Below are positions 20,913 to 32,300 of a stretch of DNA of 64,000 nucleotides, piece after piece. The stretch comes from Liolophura sinensis. Lineage: Eukaryota; Mollusca; Polyplacophora; Chitonida; Chitonidae. The first letter of the stretch is position 1. The number at the start of each line of letters is the position of its first letter. Under the pieces are notes generated by a model. That model had not been told where the DNA came from and searched no databases. It saw nothing but the letters and a program-made list of their open reading frames with translations. The stretch is from positions 47,652,984 through 47,716,983 of the forward strand of contig NC_088300.1 in assembly GCF_032854445.1 (NCBI RefSeq), in the 5' to 3' direction. The position numbers and the translations under genes were made by a program.

Positions 20913-21172
20913 AGGCACTCAAATATTTGAATACTATGGTGAGTTTTAATAGCTATTCTGGCGGTATCTAGGAACTCTGACGTCACATCACCTTTTGGGA
21001 ACATTATTTCAGTAATGTTTTATTCATGGGTAAAAAGAGTCATTCCAAATCTAAGTGTCGTGACTAGAGTTGAAAAAACTTTCTGTGACGTCAGAGTTCC
21101 CAAACCCTGATAACATGGTCAATAAAGCCCACCTTAGAATCAAATGTTTGAACACCTTTAAGCCTTTGCACA
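20913..21172. mobile_element. Hairpin MITE with ~75-80-bp terminal inverted repeats
   Basis: The left end (AAAGGCACTCAAATATTTGA... to ...GGAACTCTGACGTCACA, about 20,913-20,990) is inverted at the right end (TGTGACGTCAGAGTTCCCAA... to ...GTTTGAACACCTTT, about 21,087-21,165). About 100 bp lie between them. There is no coding capacity, so it would depend on a transposase supplied elsewhere. The boundary duplication is unclear. Confidence 0.8.
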
Positions 21173-21599
21173 AAATTCCACTGTATCGGATAATAAATGT
21201 CTTCGTTTAATTGACATATCAGGGGTTTTCATTTTAATAAGCCTTAAAAACTGATAGCACACATATCTTTATATTTTATTGTACGTTTACAAGAGAATTC
21301 CTAGGATGGATATATATTTTGCCGTTTGACCAGTGCCCAGTTGCAACATCATGTAAACACAATAGCCACTGAAGAGTTCTTCGGTGTGAAAGAAAGCCTA
21401 AATAATTAATGATTGCTAGGTATTCAAACTAGATATTTTCACTGACTAAGACATATAATTCATTTGATAAGTGTTCAGATTTAATTACAAAGAAATTACA
21501 AAGATTATAACCTGTTTAATCAGTGTATGACCGGAAGGGTTTCTGAGAAACGTAATAATGACTTTAAATCCACCAATCTACGTCGTCAGTTTTAGTGTT

Positions 21600-22130
21600 T
21601 TCATCTCGGTCAGGAGGTAGGTCTGTCAGGTACCTGGCCAGGTTTAGGGGTTTCATCCCGGTCAGGAGGTAAGTCTGTCAAGTACCGGCGAGGTACAGTG
21701 TTTTCATCCCGGTCAGGAAGTACGTATGTCAGGTACCCGGAGAGGTATAGTTGTTTCATCTCGGTCAGGAGGCACTTCTGCCAGGTACACCGTGAGGTAT
21801 GGTGGTTTCATCCCAGTCAGGAAGTCAGGCACCCGGTGTGGTTTCATCTCGGTCGGGAGATACTTCTTTCATGTACCCACCAAAGTATAGTGATTTCATC
21901 TCGGTCATCAGGTACACCTGTCCTGTACCGGCGAGGTATGGTGGTTTCATCTCGGTCAAGAGGTACATCTGTCCGGTACTCAGCACGGTACAATGGTCAG
22001 GAAGTACGAGACAAAGTATAGAGGTACTTCGGCCATGTACTCTGCAAGGTACAGTGGTTTTATCTCGGTCAGGAGGCACTTGAAGGTTACACCCGGCAAG
22101 GTATACTGGTTTCGTGTCGGCCAGGTACCA
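21600..22130. repeat. ~52-bp minisatellite
   Basis: About ten diverged units near 52 bp, for example TTTCATCTCGGTCAGGAGGT followed by ACTTCTGTCAGGTACCCGGC and GAGGTATAGTGG. It lies between genes B and C. Confidence 0.9.
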
Positions 22131-22167
22131 TATAGTGGTTTCTTTGATCCATAAAGGTGTCGACAAT

Positions 22168-22272
22168 GGGGGCCTCCGTGGCCGACCGAGGTGGTTAGCG
22201 TGAGTTTCCCCCGGACTCACGCTTTCCTCCCTTCATAACGCTGGCCGACGCGGTATAAGTGATATATTCTTA
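22168..22272 (+). mobile_element. SINE family 1, internally deleted
   Basis: The head GGGGGCCTCCGTGGCCGACC is followed closely by GAGTTTCCCCCGGACTCACG, CTTTCCTCCCTTCATAACGC, and the 3' part GGTATAAGTGATATATTCTT. The middle of the element is missing. Confidence 0.7.
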
Positions 22273-22609
22273 TCGAAATATTTCATTTTCACAGAATGGA
22301 CCTTGAACTGTATTAAACAAGTATTTGGATGTGACAACATGGATACCCTATTGGTTCCAAAAGACTGCTGTAGAATGCGATACTCTTTCATCTGATATAT
22401 ACTTAATTATAGTGTTTGGTTTTCCTTTAAGTATTCGGAAGTGCGCGATTTAAAGAAAGCAACAGATAAGCGTTGTGGTCTCTAAGCGGGCATTATCATA
22501 GTGGGATACAGGTGAGAACTGACACTAAACATGGACGAACCTGGCAATGATCAACTGAAAGTGTGGCATATTTGGCGTATATTCAATATATTAGATCGTT
22601 GAATTAAAA

Positions 22610-22735
22610 TGGACCAACTATGAGTTGATCTGGTTGGGTCTTTAAATATGGACATTTGTCATGTACCGGTACATGACCAACTATAAGTTGATTTTTTGGG
22701 TCTTTAAATAAGGACATTTGTCATGTAAACGCACC
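22610..22735. repeat. Tandem duplication of ~60 bp, then a SINE-like tail
   Basis: Two copies of a ~60-bp block (GACCAACTATGAGTTGATCT..., TGGACATTTGTCATGTA). Just downstream, 22,768-22,862 is a decayed family 1 SINE 3' end (GGTTTCCTCAACTCATAATC ... TCTTGAATACGC ... ATGAATAAATA). Confidence 0.65.
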
Positions 22736-23154
22736 TGGGGAAGTATTCCGGTGCATGCATAATTTACTCTGGTTTCCTCAACTCATAATCCCGACAGAAA
22801 TCTTATATATTTGCGTAAATTCTTGAATACGCTTTTAAACATCAGTCAAATGAATAAATAAAAATAAACAATTTGGCAGTGGATTGAGACTTGCTTATAT
22901 TAGACCGTGAGAATAAGAAACAGAAGATAAAAAATAACACAAAAACATGCACAGACAATAGTACCAAGATCAAGTCAACCCTCTGCCATTCACCTGTAAA
23001 CAACTTTGTGAAAATTAGTATTCTGCCGAATCCTGAAATTCTTCCACATAGTAAAACTTGGTTAATTCCCCTGTTCTATGCTGAAATGCGAGTTCAAAGG
23101 AAGGTTAAAGATATAAAATTGTGGTATACAGCAATTCACCGTTGAAATTTATCT

Positions 23155-23336
23155 TCACCACAAGAAACGATTGTCATTTAAAAGTTTGGCAAGTCTTTTG
23201 TTCCATGGTGAGTAAAACTTCTCCAGCAAGGCCCTTGTTTCTGGTAGCATTTCGCCGAGATTCCTGTTCTTCTTGGATCGCCTATTGGCATGTGGTTGCT
23301 TTGCAATGTTGTGTAGTTTTGACTCCTCTGGGATAA
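23155..23336 (-). CDS. Copy C exon 6: C-terminus and stop
   Basis: 182 nt including TGA at 23,155-23,157. The acceptor is CATTGTTACAG|TTATCC. It encodes VIPEESKLHNIAKQPHANRR, SKKNRNLGEMLPETRALLEK, FYSPWNKRLAKLLNDNRFLW. It is separated from exon 5 by a 7-kb intron full of repeats. Confidence 0.88.
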
Positions 23337-26300
23337 CTGTAACAATGAGGAAAGGTGTTGACTAAGTTTCATGTCATAATATACTATCGCCTGAAACATA
23401 AAATTAACAAATAAGTAGCATTAATAACGTAGGTAGATTTGTGTAGTGCTTTAGAATATGAGATCCAGCTGAACTGTTGGTGGCGGACGAGCGGACAGAT
23501 CATACTTCAGACTAATATTCAACAAAGACGCGTGATGGTAAAGTACGTTAACATTTAGGCCCGATGTGGCCATTGGCGTTTTCTTACTTTCGACCTTACA
23601 AGGGCAAAGGTTGAAAACGTGAATGGGCTAGGTCGAAATCTTGGAATTGCAAAATCCAGATAAGACAGGGCGAAAACCCAAATGCACAAATTTGGTACAG
23701 GCGTTATTATACACTGTTGGGTCAGTAAACTTTGACAGTTGCCGAATAGTTTACTTCATTGAAAACTTAACGTTTCTGATTGTAGAACCACTTAAATCGC
23801 TTTACAATATTCAGATCATGTCAACAGAAACAGTTGTGTTTCTTATTCCTCGTAATCAAGATATCTTGTAATTCTCTCTTTGCTGTGGTCAGTAGTAACA
23901 CAATGTCATAAGCATACAAAAAGGCCTACAGCTTCAGGTATAACTTACATTAATGCGGGTACAGTTCTTCGCATTTAAAATGTTTACATGTCACTAAGAA
24001 ATACAGAAAACAATAAGAGGTAGTGGTTGGTTGGAGGGGGTACAACTGATATTCTAGCACCTTTTGAACACCGATTTCACCCAGTCACCTAGAACATATC
24101 TTGCGTCTTTCCAACACCATTATTGGTTGACGGCTGATATACGAATATCTGTTTCGACTCATAGATTCAGTTGGGCACTGTTTACACATAAGACATAATC
24201 CGATCGGTGGTTATGGGTTTGTACACATGATTTGATTTCACTGTTCATAGCCACGATCACATTAGCTGACTTTCCTTCTATATCATCTTTATTGGATTTG
24301 GACTATACACCGGTTGTTGATAATGGCTGTAAGAATTTGACTAATACAACGTAAAAGAATGACTGGGCTATAATTGCTTTGGTCCCTTCGGTTGACTACC
24401 ATTTCGGTTGAAAAATTTTTAAGTCATATGCCGAAGATATCAGATATAATATCTATCCAGTCACATTATACTGACATCGTGATAACCGATCTTGATTCCT
24501 TGCTCTAAGGACGAGTGCAAACATTTTGCTTGTAGATTGGCTTAGTTATCCCAAAACACCAGATCCTCTGGGAGGACAATGGAATAATGCAGGTATATTT
24601 CCTTCATGCATGGAAAAGTGGACTTAATACATTCGTTGGTGCCACTTGACTTGTTATTTTCGAGTTTTTCTGTACCCATCATTATAGTAATTTGCTGTTT
24701 CAGTGAAGACCGGAAATCTGAACAGCAGAAACCGGGAGGCGAAAAAGGCATAGTGACGGTCTTTCGCCTTTTCAGGCAAAAGAGAGAAGTTAAATTGGCA
24801 TTTTATACTTGAAAAAAAGGTCGAAACTCGAAAGTACCAAGCTTTACCAACTTCGCACTTGCTGCTTTTCGCCTCGTGTTTTCGGCCTTCGCCCTTTCGT
24901 GTTTTCGCCTTTTTGGTCTTATATTTGTAAGTTCGAAACCATGGAAGGCGAACACGGCCAAAAATACATCTCCCAAATGAAATTACCATGTCCCAAAGCA
25001 AACAAGCAACACAAATGAAAATGAAGCATCTCCCGAATGGAAGAAGCATCTTCCAAACCAAATGAGCATCTCCCAAACCAAACAAGCATCTCCCAAACCG
25101 AATAAGCATCTGCAGGCAAACCAAATAAGCATCTCCCAAACTGAACAAACATCTCCCAAACCAAACAAACATCTCCCAAACCGAATAAGCATCTCCCAAA
25201 CCGAATAAGCATCTCCCAAACCAAACAAGCATCTCCCAAACCGAATAAGCATCTGCAGGCAAACCAAATAAACATCTCCCAAACCAAACAAACATCTCCA
25301 AAAACGAAAAAGCATCTCAGAAACCGAATAAGCATCTCCCAAACCGAATAAGCATCTCCCAAACCGAATAAGCATCTGCAGGCAAACCAAATAAACATCT
25401 CCCAAACCAAACAAACATCTCCAAAAACGAAAAAGCATCTCAGAAACCGAATAAGCATCTCCCAAACCGAATAGGCATCTTCCAAACCTTTGATTCTCCG
25501 AGCACAGGAGGTAATTCGGCAAGATTTAGGACACGATAGTGTGCAAACACCTATCGTGTCGGCACATGGAAAACGTATACGCTTTAACGCATCATTTGGA
25601 AGCGTCTCCATTTCGGCCCTAAATTCAGTCAGCTAACCTTGGTGGAGAGTTAAGGCGTTCATTGGGTGTTTCCCATGGACCAGCCGTCAATAAAGAAGCC
25701 GCCAACAAAAAAATGGCGTCTGTTCGTCTTTCACACCTTTGCGGGTAACAGGACTAAATCCCGGATAACAACCCTGGGTTGAACCTGTAAATCGGTTCTG
25801 TAAATGTAACAGCCCTTTCTCGGTTGGCGCCACAACATCAGTTCAAGTCAGAGAACAAGCCCGCTGTCAACCGAAAGTTGACAATAGTTTACAAAGTTTA
25901 CAAAGAAAGGTCCGGATAAAGTAAACGAAGCAATTTTTGCCAGTAAACAGAGGGAGTTTTTTGAGTATTTAAACAGGGGAGATAATTAACAGGACTGGGT
26001 AAATGAGTTCAGTAATCAAACATTGTCATCTTCAGCAGATGCTCTTGGGAAGTAATGTATACCGAAATGTCTTTAATTATAAATATGGCACTATCATTAA
26101 ACTGCGTAAAAGCAGCTGACTCAATTAATTAAATTCAAATGTTTGCTTGTCCATACCATTTTAATTTTAACAGGAGTTCTACAATGGGTTGGGGCATGAG
26201 ATATGGTTCGGTTCTTTCTACATTTTATTTGTGATAGCTGTATACCATTAGATCTGACTCATAGCGAAGGATTGTTTTTTTTTATTGTTTTTCATTTATA

Positions 26301-29300
26301 TATGTTTTTATACTGATACTGACATACTGATAACACTAATGTTGGTCTTATTTATTTTTAACAGTTAGCGGAGATGATGTATTACATCGTTCAGTATAGC
26401 TAGCCTTGGATTCCCCCTTCGACATGACAATAATAAAACTGTGCGTGGTGATCTATAATATGCAGACATAGACAAACAAACTAATGTTATTATAAAGTAT
26501 ACTTATCAAAACTGATATCAAATTGTACAATGCAATCCTGGGTCGAGTCACACCTAAGACCTTAAAAGAGAAAGTTGTAATGTCCTCGCTTGGTGCTCAG
26601 CATTAATGCGATAGTGCAACGACTGGTTGACCCGTATCAGCATAATGGCTCGGGCGGGGCAGATTACTTCCCTTTGGTGAGTCGTCTCAGTGAAGCAACA
26701 CTAGATAAAAGAGCGGTGGAAATCCGCCCTGCAACAAGGATGCACATTACGTGCACTCTAAAAAGCCAGTTTATGATGGCCTCCTCTCCGGCCGTACGTA
26801 GGAAGGTCTGACGGCAACCTGCGGATGGTCGGGGGTTTCCGCAGGGCTATGTCAGGTTTCCTCCCACCGTAATACTGGTCGCGGTCGTATAAGTGAAATA
26901 TTCTTGGGTACGGGGTAAAACACCAATCAAATAAATAAATAAATCGCGTATATAAACCGGGATATATATAGAAGAAGTTTTTATTAAAAAGGAAAAGATC
27001 ATTAGGAGGCAACAGACATACATGCGCCTATCAGACTGTCCCTGCCTCAGTATGCAATTGTGTCCAATTCTTTGTACTGTTGATGTCGATTGGTACTTCT
27101 GAATTCCAAACAATATTATGGGAGCACTGTTACCCAGGCCACGTGTTTATAGTGTGTGCGCTGTAAATTCGTAGTCAGTGGTGTATACTGTCTTTGATTT
27201 CATTAAAACCTCAGATACGCCACAACAATTTACTTACTAGATTGTATTTTTTGCCTCTATGCAAGTATAGGTTAGCTCACGAATGACGAGGACTGCACAA
27301 CACTGCATTGAGGCGAAGCCGAGAGAAAAGAATACGGTATGTGTTAAAATACAACACTACCGTTTGGATGCATACTAAACATCTAACCCCTAACTTATCA
27401 AATTGTACTGATTTAAATTCTACTGAAAAAAATGTTCATCAGGCGAAGAGCGTTCACCAACAAACTATCCGTGTGCTTGGTGGAGGGGTCGCTCATTATA
27501 CAAAAAAGCATGCAACATCTATCATTGTTGAAGAACGAGAGAGTGATGCTCGTTCCACGAAAGTTGCTTCTTCCACTTAGCCTTCTTCAGCAGATGCTTA
27601 TTTGGTTTAAGGAATGCTTGTTTGTCACACCTTTGTTCGGTTTGGGAGATGCTTGTTTGGTTTGAGGGGTGAGTGAGTGCTTGGGTTTTAACGTCGTACT
27701 TTGAACAATTTTTCGTTGTATGACGTAATGTGCATCCTTGTTGCTGGATGGATTTCCACCGCTCTTTTATCTAGTTTTGCTTCACTGAGACGATTTACCG
27801 AAGGCAAGTAAGGCGCACCGCTCGATTATACTGATACGGATCAACCAGTCATTGCACTATCGCCTTAATGTTGAACGCCAAGCGAGGACGTTACAACTTC
27901 CTCATTTAAGGTCTTAGGTGGGATCTGACCCAGGATTGACCCTTGATCTACCGCCCACGAAGCTGACGCTCTACCAACTGAGCTATCGGGGCCGGTTTGT
28001 TTGGTTTGAGTAATACCTATTCGGTTTGGGTGATGCTTGTTTGGTTTGTGAAATGTTTGTTTGGTTTCGGAGATGCTCATTTAATTGGGAAATGTATTTT
28101 TGGTATTCGCCTTCCATACGAAACTAAGAAAACGCGAAAGGCCGCATCCGACTTCAGTACGTTAAATTGTTTTCTAGCTATATAATTGAGTTTTTGGGTC
28201 TCCGCACCTACAACACTGGTGCAGGTTAGCCTTCATGTATGCATGCTACAATCGTCGGATGAGTTTCGGCAGCTGTTGTTGTAACTGATAGGAGGTCTCA
28301 TACTTACAGTCTTTTCCGCACAGTTACATAACTGAGGAAAATTTATGACACCATTCATCCCATACACTCTTAAATTATGAGTGTCAATGTCCTTCGATTT
28401 TCTTTATAATTTAGATTCGCAATATATTGCACAAAGCCTTATGAAATAAATCGCCTTTAAAGTACGGGTGTCCTTGAATGATAGAAATGTTGTTCAAATT
28501 CTGGATACAAGTCTAGGCGTTGGAGTAAAGTAATGTTTCGTAAATTTTTTTAGGGTTGCTGGAACCATAAGTCAGAAGTTGTGTGGTGATTCTCCTAAGG
28601 AGTGCAATAAACATACAGGTAGACAGATTGAGGATGGCACGAGGTATACTACGCTCAAAAGCATTGGCCCCCGATTTCAAAAGTATTTTTTTTAAAGCGG
28701 AGGTAGAGGGATAAAAAACATCTAACGTCAGAGATTTATCTTGAAAGAATGAAGCCAAGAATGTACTTAAAGTATAAACGAGGTTCAAAGGCTTCTGTGA
28801 GTCACTAGGGATCATTGTCAAAGACAGACTTTTTGCATCTTTACTTCACAGAGAATTGTATCGAAACAAACAGTTTATTGAGGTCAATTTTCTCTTGATT
28901 TAGATTTGCTTCTGTTTGATCTCAGCATATTTTGTTATATAACTGACTCTATAAAAAAAAACATCTGTTTTTGGATTTATTTATTATCTTGGGTTGGTTT
29001 TGATTTACTTCTGTTTTCAAATACTTAGGTCTCCATTTGGCTTATTTAATTAAATATTTTCTTATGTTGATATATAGATTTAAATAACAAGTAAAATATC
29101 AAGCCAGATGGGAACGCCCGGCCTATTAGCCCATTAGGTGGGAGATTTATAATTCACTTAAGAAAAATATTGACTGAGATCTTTTGACCACCATACGAGC
29201 CTATGCGACGCACGAAGGCTAGTTTAGGCTTAGTCTCATCATTGGTGTCCTCGCATGGAACTATTTAATCAGCATTCATCCATAAAATTGTTTCGGTGTT

Positions 29301-32300
29301 GGTTAGAATCATGATGTGCATACTTCAGATAAAAAAATGCATGCGTATGAAGTATTACTAGAATTAAAGGCTGAGACAGAGTTTTTTTTTACATTAGTTC
29401 CTGCCTCACCACTGTGACCCCACTGGCTGCTAATGGTTGTAGTGATGCGCATGCACTGTAAGTAGTATGTTCGTTTTGATTTTAGGAAAACTGAACAATT
29501 TTGGCAACTATAACTGCTATAATAGTGACGCCATTCTATCAGAATGTTATGTTAGACGTTTAGAGTGAAACAATACCATTATAAAACTGGAGCATTGTTA
29601 CAGCTTCATGATGTATAGCTCGAACTATTAAAGCGGTAGCTCGCTGAGACTCATAGACCCTTGACCATTGAGGCCACGTGCTCAAATCCAGCTCGCAAGG
29701 CTAAATTCGACAGCGGATTTAAGTCAGGGAGCTGTTAGGTCAGGAAGCTTGTTAGGTCAGGGAGCTTGTTAGGTCAGGGAGCTTGTTAGATCAGGGAGCT
29801 TGTTAGGTCAGGGAGCTTGTTAGGTCAGGGAGCTGTTAGGTCAGGAAGTTTGTTAGGTCAGGGAGCTTGTTAGGTCAGGGAGCTTGTTAGGTCAGGAAGC
29901 TTGTTAGGTCAGGAAGCTTGTTAGGTCAGGAAGCTTGTTAGGTCAGGGAGCTGGTTAGATCAGGGAGCTTGTTAGGTCAGGGAGCTTGTTAGGTCAGGGA
30001 GCTTGTTAGGTCAGGGAGCTTGTTAGGTCAGGGAGCTGTTAGGTCAGGGAGCTTGTTAGGTCAGGGAGCTGTTAGGTCAGGAAGCTTGTTAGGCCAGGGA
30101 GCTTGTTAGGTCAGGAAGCTTGTTAGGTCAGGGAGCTTGTTAGGTCAGGGAGCTTGTTAGGTCAGGGAGCTTGTTAGGTCAGGGAGCTTGTTAGGTCAGG
30201 GAGCTTGTTAGGTCAGGGAGCTTGATAGGTCAGGGAGCTTGTTAGGTAGCTGGCGAAGAGCCATTATTTTGTCAGAGCGCTCCGATATCGCCGACTAATA
30301 TCTGATCGCCATCAACACACCAGTTAAAAATTGTTGAGTAAGTTGTTAAACACGAATTGCATACATGAATAAAATACATACCGAGGTCCAAAAAACTGAA
30401 AACATTGAGGATGGACTTTGTCACATTAGCGCCATAGTCTTCAGACTGAAGAAACAGGAACTGGTCACGAGGGTAAAGCTGAAACCAGTCTTCAATATAT
30501 ACGGAATATACACCTATATACAGACGAACCTAAAACACAAAAACCACACAGATTATTCGTATTATTGTCTTTACTGCAAAGCTGCAGGACAGAACAATGT
30601 TTAGGTGTCATATAGGAAAGGAAGATATATAACTTCCAGAAAATCTTGTAGAATTTTCCAATGCGCACAAATTAAGTCATTCTGAGTGCATTTACGGAGA
30701 AAAAATATCAGCTTGAAATTATGTAAAAAGTTATGTTTTTTTATGACAAAACAAGAAACAGCACGATCGAAAACAATCTAATTATATCTTTTTTACACTG
30801 TTTTACACCCTGGTTAAGAATATTTCGTTTATACGACGTCGACAAGCATTGTGCTGATAGGAAACTGGGCAGAGATCCCTTCATTCGTATGACCGGAGAG
30901 GAGGCCATCATGAGCTGAACTCACGTCGAAACGAAAGGCTCGTGTGCCACACTAGCACGGTCCTTTCTTGAACACGGGGGACAATATGAGTTTTACTTTA
31001 TAATGTATATCTCACTTTATTTCATTAGTTTCAAATATACAAAGCTAGGAATTTCTTACTCTGGACACACTGAATTAGCAATAAACCGTTTTTGTCCACG
31101 CAGTGTTTTGCTATGCAATTTGGTATGGTACATCACCAGTTAACAGTTTTTACCTCTAGCCCGCCGACAATCTGACTGTCATAAACACAGGCCCGTGTGG
31201 TTCTTGTCTTAAAACAGCTTTCGAGCTTAGCTATACTCCGAATCACCTTTTGGTGAAAGTTAGAAGCGCCGAGGTTGGTTTGGAAAAACAAATAATCTGA
31301 ATACAACCTGAAGAAACAGAAAAAGAGGCGATGCGTTGAGTACAACACAGATGGCCAAACAGATTTACACGTGTGATGTTTACACATTAAATTCAGATTG
31401 AACAATTTCACAAAGTATCCCATTTAAAAACACTCAGAGTGGTAACAAATGTGCTATTTCCTATAATTTCATAACATAAAAATAATTGTATCTGGGAACG
31501 ACATCTTTTAGGTGCTTACTTTTGAACTGGTTTATACCTTTGTATGCACTTATCCCTCGTGATGAATACGTTCCTAGATGGACTTAAACATCAAACTGAA
31601 TAAGTATTCCGTCGTGATTACGACGTTCCTAGATGGACTTAAACATCAAGCTCAATATGTATTCCATCAAGGTGACGACATTCCTAGATGGACTTAAACA
31701 TCAAGCTGAATAAGTATTCCCTCATGATGACGACGTTTCTAGTTATTATTTATTATTTATTTATTTATTTGTTTGGTGTTTTACGCCGTACTCAAGAATA
31801 TTTCATTTATACAACGGCGGCCAGTATTATGGTGGGAGGAAACCGGGCAGAGCCCGGAGGGAACCCACGACTATCCGCCGGTTGCTGGCAGACCTTCCCA
31901 CATACGGCCGGAGAGGCAGCCGAGCTGGACTTGAACTCACAGCTACTGCATTGGTGAGAGACTCCTGGGTCATTATGCCGCGCTAGTGTGCTAACAAACG
32001 GAGCCACGGAGGTCCCCGACGACGTTCCTAGATGGACTTAAACATCAAGCTAAATAAGTATTCCCTCATGATGACGACATTCCTAGATGGACTCAAACAT
32101 CAAGCTGAATAAGTATTCCCTCATGATGACGACGTCACTAGATGGACTTAAACATCAAGCTGAATAAGTATTCCTCATGATGACTACGTTCCCAGATGGG
32201 CTTGAACATCAAGCTAAATAAGTATTCCCTCATGATGACGACATTCCTAGATGGACTCAAGCATCAAGCTGAATAAGTATTCCCTCATGATGACGACATT

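Noticed and set aside
24654-25611. Long minus-strand ORFs rich in FGRCLFGLGDAY
   Set aside because: They are translations of the 20-bp minisatellite in several registers.
30365-30604. 79-aa plus-strand ORF
   Set aside because: It is the antisense shadow of copy C exon 5, which has splice sites and family motifs on the minus strand.
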